Below are positions 18,717-27,566 of a DNA stretch of 64,000 bases, piece after piece. The stretch spans positions 124,001 to 188,000 of the forward strand of contig CAVTSL010000006.1 of assembly GCA_963737405.1 (NCBI GenBank), in the 5' to 3' direction. The notes under the pieces are model-generated. The model saw only the letters and a list, made by a program, of their open reading frames with translations. It searched no databases and was not told the DNA's origin. The position numbers and the translations under genes are program-made. This DNA is from JACCTU01 sp963737405 (GTDB taxonomy: Bacteria; Actinomycetota; Thermoleophilia; Gaiellales; Gaiellaceae). The stretch's first letter is position 1. Each line of letters begins with the position of its first letter.

Positions 18717-19430
18717 CTAGCGCGCGGTCCAGCCGAGGTCCATCACGAGCGGCGCGCCCGTGATGGACCGGCCGCTCGGGCCGAGGAGGAACGCGACGAC
18801 GTCCGCGACCTCTTCCGGCTCGATCAGCCGCTTCACCGCCTGGCGCTCGAGGATCACGTCCTCGAGCACGCGCTCCTCGGGCAGGTCGTGCGCCCGCGCC
18901 TGGTCGGCGATCTGCGCCTCGACGAGCGGCGTCCGGACGTACGCGGGACACACGGCCGACGCGGTGATCCCCTGCTCGGCGCCTTCGAGGGCGATCGTCT
19001 TCACGAGCCCGAGCACACCGTGCTTCGCGGAGACGTAGCCCGCCTTGAACGGTGAAGCCGTCAGCGAGTGCGCCGAGGCGACCGCCACGAAGCGGCCGTC
19101 GCCGCTCTCGCGCAGCGCGTCCCACGCGTACTTCGCGAGCAGGAAGGGGCTCGTCAGGAGGAGCGCGACGAGCGCGTCCCAGCGGTCCTCGGGAAACGAC
19201 TCGATCGGTGCAACGTGCTGGAAGCCGGCGTTCGCGACGACGGCGTCGAGCCGGCCGAACCGCTCGAGCGCCGCGTCGACCACGGCGCGGTTCCCCTCGC
19301 GGGTCGTGAGGTCGCCGTCGGCGAGATCGACCGCGTGGACGTCCCAGCCGTCGGCGGGGAGCCGCTCCGCGATCGCCTTCCCGATGCCGCTCGCCGCGCC
19401 CGTGACGAGCGCGGCACGGGCTTCACCCAC
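18717..19430 (-). CDS. Short-chain dehydrogenase, 3-hydroxybutyrate dehydrogenase type
   Basis: The protein has 237 residues. The Rossmann motif is TGAASGIG (near the N-terminus), NAG is present in VVANAGFQH, and the active site consists of the serine in VASAHS and YxxxK in GYVSAKHG. The VCPAYVRTPLVE segment and the C-terminal GWTAR resemble NAD-dependent D-3-hydroxybutyrate dehydrogenases, which oxidise 3-hydroxybutyrate to acetoacetate. It is the last gene of an aceA-aceB-gntR operon and overlaps the GntR gene by eight bases. Its company in a C2-assimilation operon supports a role in using 3-hydroxybutyrate, though other SDR substrates are possible. Confidence 0.78.
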   Translation of the reverse strand: MGEARAALVTGAASGIGKAIAERLPADGWDVHAVDLADGDLTTREGNRAVVDAALERFGRLDAVVANAGFQHVAPIESFPEDRWDALVALLLTSPFLLAKYAWDALRESGDGRFVAVASAHSLTASPFKAGYVSAKHGVLGLVKTIALEGAEQGITASAVCPAYVRTPLVEAQIADQARAHDLPEERVLEDVILERQAVKRLIEPEEVADVVAFLLGPSGRSITGAPLVMDLGWTAR

Positions 19431-20139
19431 GCGACCGCCAGGGCTTGGCGCCGACCTGCTCGAGGATCTCCTCGAGCATGTGGAACGAGGAGAGGACGTG
19501 GTCGCGCGCGAGCGCACGCGCGCCCTCGGCGCTCCCGGCCGCGAGCGCCTGCCGGATCGCGCGGTGCTGCTGGTCGTTCTTCGCGTAGAGCTCGTCGATG
19601 CGCGAGTCGCCCGGCGCCCAGACCGCAGGGCCGGAGAACGTCCTGCGCGCGCTCTTCGCGAGCTGCTCGACGAGCGGGAGATCGGCGACCGCATAGATGA
19701 CGTCGTGGAACGCGTGGTTCGCGCGCACCCACTCCGCGGTCAGGCTGCGCCGGTCTCGCCCGGGCTCGCGCGCGCGCATCTCCTCCGTCAACCGGTGGAA
19801 GCGCTTCTGCGCGGCGTCGAGCTCGGCGAGCGCCTCGTCCGTCATCCGCGCCGCGGCGGCCTCGGTCGCGAGCGACTCGAGCTCGGCGCGCACGAGGAAC
19901 GCCTCGCGGAGCTCCTCGCGCGTGATCGTGCGCACCCGGACGCCCCGGTTCGGCTCGAACGACACGAGGCCGAGCGCCGCGAGCTTCCGCAGCGCCTCGC
20001 GGATCGGCGTCCGGCTCACCTCGAACTGCTCGGAGAGCTGCTCCTGCCGGAGCACCGTCCCCGGCGCCAGCTCGCCCGAGACGATCGCCTCCTCGATCAC
20101 GAGGGCGATGTCGTCGGCCTTGGTGGTGAGGGTCGTCAC
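19423..20139 (-). CDS. GntR/FadR-type regulator with FCD domain
   Basis: The protein has 238 residues. The N-terminal winged helix (LSEQFEVSRTPIREALRKL, about 35-55) is followed by an all-helical FCD ligand domain with the metal-binding histidines typical of the family (NHAFHDVIY, then a QHRAI-type helix). It overlaps aceB by four bases and the SDR by eight. It therefore most likely controls this glyoxylate-shunt operon in response to an organic acid or acyl-CoA. Three direct repeats upstream of aceA are candidate binding sites. Confidence 0.85.
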   Translation of the reverse strand: MTTLTTKADDIALVIEEAIVSGELAPGTVLRQEQLSEQFEVSRTPIREALRKLAALGLVSFEPNRGVRVRTITREELREAFLVRAELESLATEAAAARMTDEALAELDAAQKRFHRLTEEMRAREPGRDRRSLTAEWVRANHAFHDVIYAVADLPLVEQLAKSARRTFSGPAVWAPGDSRIDELYAKNDQQHRAIRQALAAGSAEGARALARDHVLSSFHMLEEILEQVGAKPWRSRG

Positions 20140-21608
20140 TCGAGGGAATCGTAGGCGGCAAGGGTGAGGAACTCGACGAAGTCACGCGAGAGCGCCACCC
20201 GCTCGAAGACCTCGCGCGCCTCCGGCGCCTCGGTCCCGAGCTCCTGCACGATCGTCCGCCGCACCTCGTCCGGCGTGAAGATCCCCGCCTGCACCCACTG
20301 CCAGACCTGCGAGCGCGAGATCTCCGCGGTCGCGACGTCCTCCATCAGGTTCTCGATCGCCGCCGCGCCGACGCCGTTCAGCCACGAGTCGAGGTACCGG
20401 ACGCCGACGCGCACGTTCAGGCGGAGGCCCTCCTCGGTCACCTCGCCGCCGGGGACGTCCAGATCGAGCAGCTCCTCGGCGCTCACGTGCACGTCGCCGC
20501 GGCAGCGCTCGAGCTGGTTCGGCTTGTCGAACGCCGCGCGCGCGACCGGAACGAGGTCGGGATGCGCCACCCACGTCCCGTCGAACCCGTCGCCCGCCTC
20601 GCGCTGCTTGTCCTCCCCGACCTTCGCCAGCGCGATCTCGTTCACCGCCGGGTCGCGCCGGGACGGGATGAACGCGGCCATGCCGCCGATCGCGTGCGCT
20701 CCTCTGCGGTGGCAGGTCTGGACGAGGAGCTCGGTGTACGCGCGCATGAAGGGCACCGTCATCGTCACCTGCGGGCGGTCGGGCAGCACCTGGCCGCGGG
20801 TGTGGAGCTTCTTGATCAGCGAGAAGATGTAGTCCCAGCGCCCCGCGTTGAGCGCGCACACGTGGTCGCGCAGCTCGAAGAGGATCTCGTCCATCTCGAA
20901 CGCCGCGAGCACGGTCTCGATCAGGACCGTCGCGCGGATCGTCCCGCGGTCGAGCCCGAGCTCGTCCTCGGCGAGCTCGAACGCGCTGCGCCAGAGCCGG
21001 GCCTCGGCCGCGCTCTCGAGCTTCGGGAGGTAGAAGTACGGGCCGGTCCCGCGCTCGAGCTGCGCCTGCGCGTTGTGGAAGACGGTCAGCCCGAAGTCGA
21101 ACAGGCTCGCTGACACCGGCTCGCCGTCGACGGCGAGGTGCCGCTCGGGCAGGTGCCAGCCGCGCGGCCGGATCACGAGCGTCGCGACCTCGTCGTTCAG
21201 CCGGTAGCTCTTCGCGTCGGTCTCGAGCGAGATCGTCCCGCGCACGGCGTCGTGGACGTTCCGCTGCCCGTCGAGGACGTTCGACCACGTCGGCGACGTC
21301 GCGTCCTCGAAGTCGGCCATGAAGACGTTCGCGCCGGAGTTGAGCGCGTTGATCATCATCTTCCGGTCGACGGGGCCGGTGATCTCGACGCGCCGGTCGC
21401 GCAGGTCGGCCGGGGCGGGCCGGACGCGCCAGTCGCCGACCCGCGCCTTCAGCGTCGGCAGGTCGCCGGCGTCGAGCGCCTGCTGACGCTCGGCGCGCGC
21501 CGCGAGCAGCGCCTTGCGCTCCTGGCCGAGCTCCCGCTGGAGGCGCTCGACGAACGCGAGCGCCTCCGGCGAGAGAACGTCGAGGCCGGTGGGGCTAGCC
21601 ACCTGCAT
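20136..21608 (-). CDS. aceB: Malate synthase A
   Basis: The protein has 490 residues. The sequence carries FMADFEDATSPTW (Mg-binding region), IRPRGWHLPERH, GPYFYLPKLES, the RWDYIFSLIKKL stretch and the C-terminal catalytic-domain segment. Malate synthase condenses glyoxylate with acetyl-CoA, the second step of the glyoxylate shunt. The start ATG shares one base with the isocitrate lyase stop and the stop overlaps the GntR start, so the operon is tightly coupled. Length and motifs match isoform A, not the larger isoform G. Confidence 0.93.
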   Translation of the reverse strand: MQVASPTGLDVLSPEALAFVERLQRELGQERKALLAARAERQQALDAGDLPTLKARVGDWRVRPAPADLRDRRVEITGPVDRKMMINALNSGANVFMADFEDATSPTWSNVLDGQRNVHDAVRGTISLETDAKSYRLNDEVATLVIRPRGWHLPERHLAVDGEPVSASLFDFGLTVFHNAQAQLERGTGPYFYLPKLESAAEARLWRSAFELAEDELGLDRGTIRATVLIETVLAAFEMDEILFELRDHVCALNAGRWDYIFSLIKKLHTRGQVLPDRPQVTMTVPFMRAYTELLVQTCHRRGAHAIGGMAAFIPSRRDPAVNEIALAKVGEDKQREAGDGFDGTWVAHPDLVPVARAAFDKPNQLERCRGDVHVSAEELLDLDVPGGEVTEEGLRLNVRVGVRYLDSWLNGVGAAAIENLMEDVATAEISRSQVWQWVQAGIFTPDEVRRTIVQELGTEAPEAREVFERVALSRDFVEFLTLAAYDSLE

Positions 21609-22921
21609 CACGGTATCGGCGCGAACTGCGCCTCTTCGGTCGAGCCCTTCAGCGCGAGCGTCGAGCTCTCGCCTCCGGTCACCGCGTCGAGCACGCCGTC
21701 GAAGTAGCCGGCGCCGACCTCGCGCTGGTGGCGCGTGGCGGTGTAGCCGTGCTCCTCGAGCGCGAACTCGCGCTCCTGGAGCTCGACGTACGCCGCCATC
21801 CCGCCCGAGGCGTAGCCGCGCGCGAGCTCGAACATCGACTCGTTGAGCGCGTGGAAGCCGGCAAGCGTGACGAACTGGAAGCGGTAGCCCATCGAGCCGA
21901 GCTCCTGCTGGAACGTCGCGATCTCGGCGTCCGACAGGTGCTTGCGCCAGTTGAACGACGGCGAGCAGTTGTAGGCGAGCAGCTTGCGCGGATGGCGCTC
22001 GTGGATCGCGTCGGCGAACCGGCGCGCCTCCTCCATGTCCGGCGTCGACGTCTCGAACCAGATCACGTCGGCGTACGGCGCGTACGCGAGCGAGCGCGCG
22101 ATCGCCGGCTCGAGGCCGTCGCGGACGCGGTAGAAGCCCTCGGCGGTGCGCTCGCCGGTGAGGAACTCGGCGTCGCCCGGGTCGGCGTCGGACGTGAGCA
22201 GCGTCGCGCTGAGTGCGTCGGTGCGCGAGACGAGCACCGTCGGCACGCCGAGCACGTCGGACGCGAGCCGCGCGCCGACGAGCGTGCGGACGAACTGCGA
22301 CGTCGGGACGAGCACCTTGCCGCCGAGGTGGCCGCACTTCTTCTCCGACGCGAGCTGGTCCTCGAAGTGGACGCCTGCCGCGCCGGCCTCGATCATCGAC
22401 TTCATCAGCTCGAACGCGTGGAGCGGCCCGCCGAAGCCGGCCTCCGCGTCGGCGACGATCGGCGCGAGCCAGTCGATCTCGCCGTCGCCCTCGGCCCACG
22501 CGATCTGGTCCGCCCGCTGCAGCGCGTTGTTCAGGCGCCGGACGAGCGCGGGTGCGCTGTTCGACGGGTAGAGGCTCTGGTCGGGGTACGTCTGGCCGCT
22601 CAGGTTCGCGTCGGCCGCGACCTGCCAGCCCGACAGGTAGATCGCCTTCAGCCCGGCCTTGACCATCTGCACCGCCTGGCCGCCGGTGAGCGCACCGAGC
22701 GCGGCGACGTAGTCCTCGGTGGTGAGCAGGCGCCAGAGCCGCTCGGCGCCGAGCCGGGCGAGCGTGTGCTCGACCCGCAGCGAGCCGCGAAGCCGGACGA
22801 CCTCGTCGGGGCCGTACGGGCGGCGGATGCCCTGCCAGCGCTCGTCCGCCTCCCAGTCGGCGGCGAGCCGCTCGGCCTCCTCCTGGATCCGAGCTGAGGG
22901 GTCAATCGGGATCGGCTGCAC
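21608..22921 (-). CDS. aceA: Isocitrate lyase
   Basis: The protein has 437 residues. The catalytic loop KKCGHLGGK is present (in ASEKKCGHLGGKVL), as are the SGWQVAAD and YNCSPSFNWRKHL segments. The enzyme splits isocitrate into succinate and glyoxylate and permits growth on acetate, fatty acids or 3-hydroxybutyrate. The GTG start at 22921 is preceded by AAAGGAG. It is the first gene of the aceA-aceB-gntR-SDR operon. Three TTTCGGRTCC repeats lie between 22933 and 23016, the first of them overlapping the ribosome site. Confidence 0.94.
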   Translation of the reverse strand: MQPIPIDPSARIQEEAERLAADWEADERWQGIRRPYGPDEVVRLRGSLRVEHTLARLGAERLWRLLTTEDYVAALGALTGGQAVQMVKAGLKAIYLSGWQVAADANLSGQTYPDQSLYPSNSAPALVRRLNNALQRADQIAWAEGDGEIDWLAPIVADAEAGFGGPLHAFELMKSMIEAGAAGVHFEDQLASEKKCGHLGGKVLVPTSQFVRTLVGARLASDVLGVPTVLVSRTDALSATLLTSDADPGDAEFLTGERTAEGFYRVRDGLEPAIARSLAYAPYADVIWFETSTPDMEEARRFADAIHERHPRKLLAYNCSPSFNWRKHLSDAEIATFQQELGSMGYRFQFVTLAGFHALNESMFELARGYASGGMAAYVELQEREFALEEHGYTATRHQREVGAGYFDGVLDAVTGGESSTLALKGSTEEAQFAPIP

Positions 22922-22932
22922 GTTCAGGCTCC

Positions 22933-23016
22933 TTTCGGGTCCAAGATCGAGGGTTTCGGATCCTAGACGACCTCCCGGACGCCCGTCAAACGCCGTTCGA
23001 CCAGGCTTTCGGATCC
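22933..23016. repeat. Three TTTCGGRTCC direct repeats upstream of aceA
   Basis: Copies lie at 22933-22942 (TTTCGGGTCC), 22954-22963 and 23007-23016 (both TTTCGGATCC). Their starts are 21 and 53 bp apart, close to two and five turns of the helix, so bound proteins would lie on the same face. The 181-bp gap between aceA and the divergent secreted-protein gene otherwise shows no feature. The local GntR regulator is the natural candidate ligand; this is inference. Confidence 0.55.
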
Positions 23017-23102
23017 AGGCGGAAGCTGAACTCAGGGCTTACCCGGGCTTTGCCGAACCGGACCTACCGTGGTCTCCGTATCCAGTGACGAAAGGGGTTC
23101 CG

Positions 23103-23493
23103 ATGTTGAAGCTCATGACCACGATCGGCCTGCTGGCTGTGCTCGGCGCCGCACTGTTCGCCTCGACCGCGTCCGCGAAGGACGGCGACCGCGCCGTCCG
23201 CGTGAACGGCACGTGCTCGGCCGCGAGCACGCGCGAAGCTGAAGGCGAAGCTCGACGACGGCCGCATCGAGGCCGAGGCCGAGGTCGACCAGAACCGCGT
23301 CGGCCGCCGCTGGCGCGTCTCGATCGTCCAGAACGGCCGCACCGTGTTCACCGGCGTCCGCACGACGCTCGCGCCGAGCGGCTCGTTCGAGGTTCGCCGC
23401 CTGCTCGGCAACCGCGCCGGCGCCGACCGGATCGCGTTCTCCGCGCGCTCGCTCTCGACGGGCGAGACCTGCCGCGCGACGATCAGCTACTGA
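23103..23493 (+). CDS. Small secreted protein (frameshifted as read)
   Basis: After an ATG preceded by GAAAGG, a signal peptide ends near STASA. A short domain follows with one Cys near the mature N-terminus (NGTCSAAST) and one near the end (GETCRATISY), which probably form a disulfide. The frame changes at about 23229-23236: after AST the sequence continues as KLKAKLDDGRIEAE in another frame. Removing one base gives 129 residues. Short secreted proteins with this CSAAS...KLK pattern are, from memory, common in high-GC actinobacteria and have no known function. Confidence 0.65.
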
Positions 23494-23505
23494 CGTTTGG
23501 AGGTC

Positions 23506-23531
23506 GTGCGCCCGGCCGAGGCCGGGCGCAC
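23506..23531. terminator. Bidirectional GC-rich terminator hairpin
   Basis: Two perfect 12-base arms (GTGCGCCCGGCC and its complement) are separated by GA, in the 45-bp gap between the convergent secreted-protein and lipase genes. There is no T run, as is usual in high-GC actinobacteria. Confidence 0.7.
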
Positions 23532-23538
23532 CACGCGT

Positions 23539-24492
23539 TCACTTCGCCGTGACGAAGTCGTAGGCGAGCCGCCACGTCTCGGGCGAGTTGAGGATCCCGA
23601 GATGGCCGGTGCCGATGATGTCGTAGGCGCCCTGGCCGGTGAGCGAGACGTTCCGAGCGCCCTCGAGCGTCGGGCTCTCCGCGAAGTCCCACGGCCGTCC
23701 GTTGCGATCCTCCGCCGGCACGCCGGGGAACACCCCGTCCTGACCCGAGATGTAGACGAAGTCGGAGTCAGCGTTCCGGATCGTCAGCGTCCGCGTCGGT
23801 CCGTGCGCCTCGCGCCCCTTGTTCAGCTCGCGCAGGAACGGCGTGTCGGCCGAGCCGAGCTCGCCGCAGACCGCGCTGTTGGGCGTGAAGCCGCCGTTCG
23901 CCGGCGCCTGCCAGTAGTTCGCGGGGTTCGGCGAGCAGTTGACGATCCCGTGGAACGGCGACGCGATCGCGACCAAGCGACGCACGAAGTGGTACGCGTG
24001 GTCCTGCCGCATCCACTCGCGCACGATCGTCCCGCCGAGGCTGTGCGCGACGACGTCGACCTGCTTCGCGCCCGTATACGCGAGCACGGCGCGCACGAAC
24101 GCACGCAGGTCGGGGACGTTCGCCGCCGTCGTGTGCGTCGGGCCGGAGCGGACGAGCGGGTCCACGAGGTCGCACTGGTCGCCCTGGTACCCGAGCCCCC
24201 AGATCTCCGACGGCGAGTAGCCCTGGTCGACGAAGAACTGCGCGGCGTCGTGCACATCGCCATAGAACGGGTTGCACGCCGTCGGGAACGGCGTGTCGTT
24301 GTTGCCGTGCAGGAAGATCACCGGCGTCCGGCTCACCTCGCCTGCGGCGCCGAAGCCGAGCACCGGCGTGCCGAGCGACGCGTCCGTGGGTGTTGCAAAG
24401 CCGGCGGGAAAGCTCGTCCCGACGGTCGCCGCCTGTGCGGACCCCGCGAGAACGAGCGCCGCGGCCACTGCCGCGAGAATCGCCTTACGCAT
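23539..24492 (-). CDS. Secreted alpha/beta-hydrolase (lipase or polyhydroxyalkanoate depolymerase type)
   Basis: The protein has 317 residues. A signal peptide ends at AQA. The hydrolase domain begins PVIFLHGNNDTPF and has the nucleophile elbow AHSLGG (serine in GHSxG position), then GTGHLGI with the probable catalytic histidine. PVIFxHGN followed by a YTGAKQVDVVAHS stretch also resembles the PhaZ7-type extracellular PHB depolymerase, so either lipid esters or a polyester may be the substrate. Four or more cysteines suggest disulfides. The start lies eight bases inside the upstream KAS III-like gene, which makes this the last gene of the ten-gene operon that starts at 32989. Confidence 0.75.
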   Translation of the reverse strand: MRKAILAAVAAALVLAGSAQAATVGTSFPAGFATPTDASLGTPVLGFGAAGEVSRTPVIFLHGNNDTPFPTACNPFYGDVHDAAQFFVDQGYSPSEIWGLGYQGDQCDLVDPLVRSGPTHTTAANVPDLRAFVRAVLAYTGAKQVDVVAHSLGGTIVREWMRQDHAYHFVRRLVAIASPFHGIVNCSPNPANYWQAPANGGFTPNSAVCGELGSADTPFLRELNKGREAHGPTRTLTIRNADSDFVYISGQDGVFPGVPAEDRNGRPWDFAESPTLEGARNVSLTGQGAYDIIGTGHLGILNSPETWRLAYDFVTAK

Positions 24493-25501
24493 CGTCTCTC
24501 CCCTCGTTCGTGATCGGGCCCCATCGGACGACCGATGCGGCCCACGTGTAACCCGTCCCCGCCGCGAGCAGCAGGACGAGGTCTCCGTCGTTCAGCTGCC
24601 CCTCGCGCGCTGCGCGATCGAGCCCGAGCAGCGGATCGACACCGCTCATGTGCCCCGTGTCGTCGAGGTACACGGTGCGCGCGGGATCGACGCCGAGCGC
24701 GGCGACGAGGTCGTCGTGCATCGAGCGCTTCATGTGCAGCCCGCACAGGAAGTCGACGTCGGCGAGCGTGGCGCCCGACCGATCGAGCGCGGTCTCCGCG
24801 ACACGCACGAAGTTCGGCAGGCTGACCTCGTCGAGGCGCGCCTTCATCGCGGCGGGATCGGCGACGTCGAGGAACCGGTAGCCGCCGTTCATGTCGACGC
24901 TCCCGCCCGAGGGCACCTTCACCTGAAGGGACAGCGAGCCGTCGGTGATCGCGTGCGACGCGAGCAGCTCGTTCGCGAGCGCGTCGCGCTCGAGGAGGAC
25001 CGCGACCGCGCCGTCGCCGAAGTTGAACATGAAGCGCGAGCGCTCGTTCTCGTAGTCGAGCAGGTACGACTCGCGCGACGCGCCGACGAGCAGCACGGTG
25101 CGGAGCCCGTCGTCGGCGGCGAGGTAGTTGCGCGCGAGCCGGAGCGCCATCGGGCCGCCACACGAGACGTTGCCGTACTCGAGCGCGAGCGCGTTCGCTG
25201 CGCCGATCCGGTGCGCGATCCAGGGCGCGGCCTGCCAGACCGCGTAGTCGCGCCACATCGAGCCGAAGTAGACGATCGCGTCGACGCTTTCGGGATCGAC
25301 GTCGTGCTCCTCGAGCAGGCGCTCCGCCGCCTTCACCGAGAGATCGCTGACGTGCTCGTCCGGCGCAGCGATGTGCTTGCCGCGAATCCCGAACTTCTCG
25401 ACGAGCACGTCCTCGGGGATCCCGCTCGCGTCGGCGATCTCCGCCGCGGTCATCCAGCGCTCGGGCAGGTAGGCCGCGCTCGCGGCGACGCCGATCGTCA
25501 C
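24485..25501 (-). CDS. Ketoacyl-ACP synthase III-like enzyme
   Basis: The protein has 338 residues and a thiolase fold. The nucleophilic cysteine is Cys114 (EYGNVSCGGPM) and the catalytic histidine His256 (CGLHMKR). Where FabH has the third residue Asn in GNTSAAS, this protein reads DDTGHMSG, so His284 replaces Asn. The oxyanion hole and decarboxylation chemistry may therefore differ. Such KAS III relatives also make beta-keto acids or transfer acyl groups. The GTG start overlaps the TetR stop (GTGA). Its place beside an acyl-CoA ligase and a Liv-type importer suggests work on an imported carboxylic acid. Confidence 0.75.
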   Translation of the reverse strand: MTIGVAASAAYLPERWMTAAEIADASGIPEDVLVEKFGIRGKHIAAPDEHVSDLSVKAAERLLEEHDVDPESVDAIVYFGSMWRDYAVWQAAPWIAHRIGAANALALEYGNVSCGGPMALRLARNYLAADDGLRTVLLVGASRESYLLDYENERSRFMFNFGDGAVAVLLERDALANELLASHAITDGSLSLQVKVPSGGSVDMNGGYRFLDVADPAAMKARLDEVSLPNFVRVAETALDRSGATLADVDFLCGLHMKRSMHDDLVAALGVDPARTVYLDDTGHMSGVDPLLGLDRAAREGQLNDGDLVLLLAAGTGYTWAASVVRWGPITNEGRDDA

Positions 25502-26118
25502 GAACCGGCCTCGAGCACGCAGCCGATGATCCGCTCGATCTCCGCGAGCACCGCCTTCGGCATTCGGTCGTTGTTCTCCATCAGGAGCCACCGCAGGCCG
25601 ATCAGCTCGCCCATGCCCATCAGCGCCCAGGCGGTGACCTTCGGGTCGACGTCGCCGATCTCGCCGGACTCGACGGCCGCGGTCAGCGCCTCGACGTAGC
25701 CCTCCGAGAGGCGGTCGTAGTGGTAGCGGAGCATCTCGGGCGACACGAACTCGGCCTGGCGGATGATCCGGTAGAGCGCCTTGTGCTCGCTCGTGAAGCG
25801 GAAGTACGCGGCGAAGCCGAGGACCTCCGACTCGAGACGGGTCGAGCCCTTCGAGGACGCCTCCTTCATCGCGTGGCGAACGCGGCGGTTGAGGTCGACC
25901 ACGAGCTCGTCGAAGACCTGCTTCTTGCCCTCGAAGTAGAGATAGAACGTGCCCTGCGCGACGCCTGCCGCCTCGGTGATCTTCACGATCGAGGCGTCGT
26001 GGTAGCCGACGTCGGCGAAGACCTGCTCGGCGGCCTCCAGGATCCGCGTGCGCGTGCGGACGCCGCGGCCGGAGAGCTCGCGGCCGTCGACGCCGCGCGG
26101 CAGGGCGGTCTCGGTCAT
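25498..26118 (-). CDS. TetR family regulator
   Basis: The protein has 206 residues. The N-terminal HTH (RILEAAEQVFADVGYHDASIVKI, then AQGTFYLYF) is typical of the family, and a helical ligand domain follows. It sits between an acyl-CoA ligase and a KAS III-like gene, with four-base overlaps on both sides. This placement is common for TetR proteins that sense acyl-CoA or a fatty acid. A perfect inverted repeat just downstream of the operon promoter (33012-33030) is the candidate operator. Confidence 0.85.
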   Translation of the reverse strand: MTETALPRGVDGRELSGRGVRTRTRILEAAEQVFADVGYHDASIVKITEAAGVAQGTFYLYFEGKKQVFDELVVDLNRRVRHAMKEASSKGSTRLESEVLGFAAYFRFTSEHKALYRIIRQAEFVSPEMLRYHYDRLSEGYVEALTAAVESGEIGDVDPKVTAWALMGMGELIGLRWLLMENNDRMPKAVLAEIERIIGCVLEAGS

Positions 26119-27566
26119 GCCGGCACCCCGCTCTCGAGCTGCGCGCGGAGCTCGTCCTTCAGCACCTTGTTCATCCCCGAGCGCGGGAGCTCGTCGACGA
26201 AGCGGACGGACGCGGGCACCTTGAAGCGCGCGAGGCGCTCGCGGCAGGCGGCGATGACGTCGTCCTGCGTGAGCGCGGCGCCCGGCGCGAGCACGACGAA
26301 CGCCGCGCCGACCTCGCCCCAGCGTTCGTCCGGAACGCCGAGCACGGCCGCGTCGGCGATGCCGTCGAGCGAGAGCAGCGCGTCCTCGACCTCGGCCGGA
26401 TAGACGTTCTCGCCGCCCGAGATGTACATGTCCTTCAAGCGCCCACTGATGCGATAGAAGCCCTCGGCGTCGCGTTCTGCGATGTCTCCGGTGCGGAGCC
26501 AGCCGTCGACGACGGCCTCGGCGGAAGCCTCGGGGTTCCGCCAGTAGCCGGCGAAGACGTTCGGCCCGCGCACGAGCAGCTCGCCCTCGTCGGAGAGCTT
26601 CACCTCGACCTGCGGGTACGGCTTGCCGGCGTACCCCGCCTTGCGTTGCGCGTCCTCCGCCGGAAGGCAGAGGACGTTCGGCGCCGCCTCGGTGAGCCCG
26701 TAGCCCTGAACGATCTCGACGCCGCGCTCCCGCCACGTCTCGAGCAGCGCGAGCGGCATCGGCGCGCCGCCGACGACCGCGCGGCGGAGCGACGAGAGGT
26801 CGGCGTCCGCGAAGCGCGGGGACTGCGACATGAAGAGGTAGTTCGCGGGCACGCCCATCGTCGTCGTGACGCCCTTCCGCTCGATCAGCTCGAGGCAGCG
26901 GTCGGCGTCGAACGCCCGCTCGAGCACGACGCGTGCGCCTTTCCACCAGGCGAGGAGCGCCTGGACGTTCCACCCGCCGCAGTGGAACTGCGGCAGAACC
27001 TGGAGCACGACGTCGTCGCTCGACACGCCGGTCGCGACGTCGAAGCCGACGTTCGTCCAGAAGCAGTTCGCGTGGGTGAGGAGCGCGCCCTTCGGCTTGC
27101 CGGTGGTGCCCGAGGTGTAGACCAGGAGCAGCGGATCGTGGTCGTGGGCCGAGATTTGTGGCTCTGAGCCATGTGCTCCCGGCACGGCGAGCGCTTCCGC
27201 CTCGTGGCCGGTGGCGCCTGCGAGGTCGGCGTACTCGTCCTCGACGAGGAACAGCGTCGGCTCCGCGTCGCCGAGCTGGTAGGCGAGCTCCGGCGCCGCA
27301 AGGCGCCAGCTGAGCGGCGCGAGGATCAGGCCGAGCTTCGCGCACGCGAAGAACACCGCGACGTGCTCCGGGGTGTTGCCGGTCAGCGTCGCGACGCGGT
27401 CACCGGGCGAGAGCCCGCGCTCTGCGAACGACGCCGCAAACCGGCCGGCCATGTCCTCGAGCTTCGCGTACGTCACCTCTCGGTCCTGGTAGTCGACGGC
27501 CACGCGTTCCGGCGTCGTGCCCGCGCGATCCGCAAGCCACCGCGCGAGCGTCAGACGGTCGCTCAC
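26115..27566 (-). CDS. Acyl-CoA ligase (AMP-binding family)
   Basis: The protein has 483 residues. The adenylate-forming motifs are all present: YTSGTTGKPKGALLTH (P loop), GYGLTEAAP, the YWRNPEAS and RTGDIAERD hinge region with the family aspartate, SGRLKDMYISGGENVYP, and a C-terminal lysine in GMNKVLKDEL. It would activate a carboxylic acid to its CoA thioester in the cytoplasm. Medium- or long-chain fatty acids or aromatic acids are possible. The GTG start at 27566 overlaps the hydrolase stop. Confidence 0.85.
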   Translation of the reverse strand: MSDRLTLARWLADRAGTTPERVAVDYQDREVTYAKLEDMAGRFAASFAERGLSPGDRVATLTGNTPEHVAVFFACAKLGLILAPLSWRLAAPELAYQLGDAEPTLFLVEDEYADLAGATGHEAEALAVPGAHGSEPQISAHDHDPLLLVYTSGTTGKPKGALLTHANCFWTNVGFDVATGVSSDDVVLQVLPQFHCGGWNVQALLAWWKGARVVLERAFDADRCLELIERKGVTTTMGVPANYLFMSQSPRFADADLSSLRRAVVGGAPMPLALLETWRERGVEIVQGYGLTEAAPNVLCLPAEDAQRKAGYAGKPYPQVEVKLSDEGELLVRGPNVFAGYWRNPEASAEAVVDGWLRTGDIAERDAEGFYRISGRLKDMYISGGENVYPAEVEDALLSLDGIADAAVLGVPDERWGEVGAAFVVLAPGAALTQDDVIAACRERLARFKVPASVRFVDELPRSGMNKVLKDELRAQLESGVPA

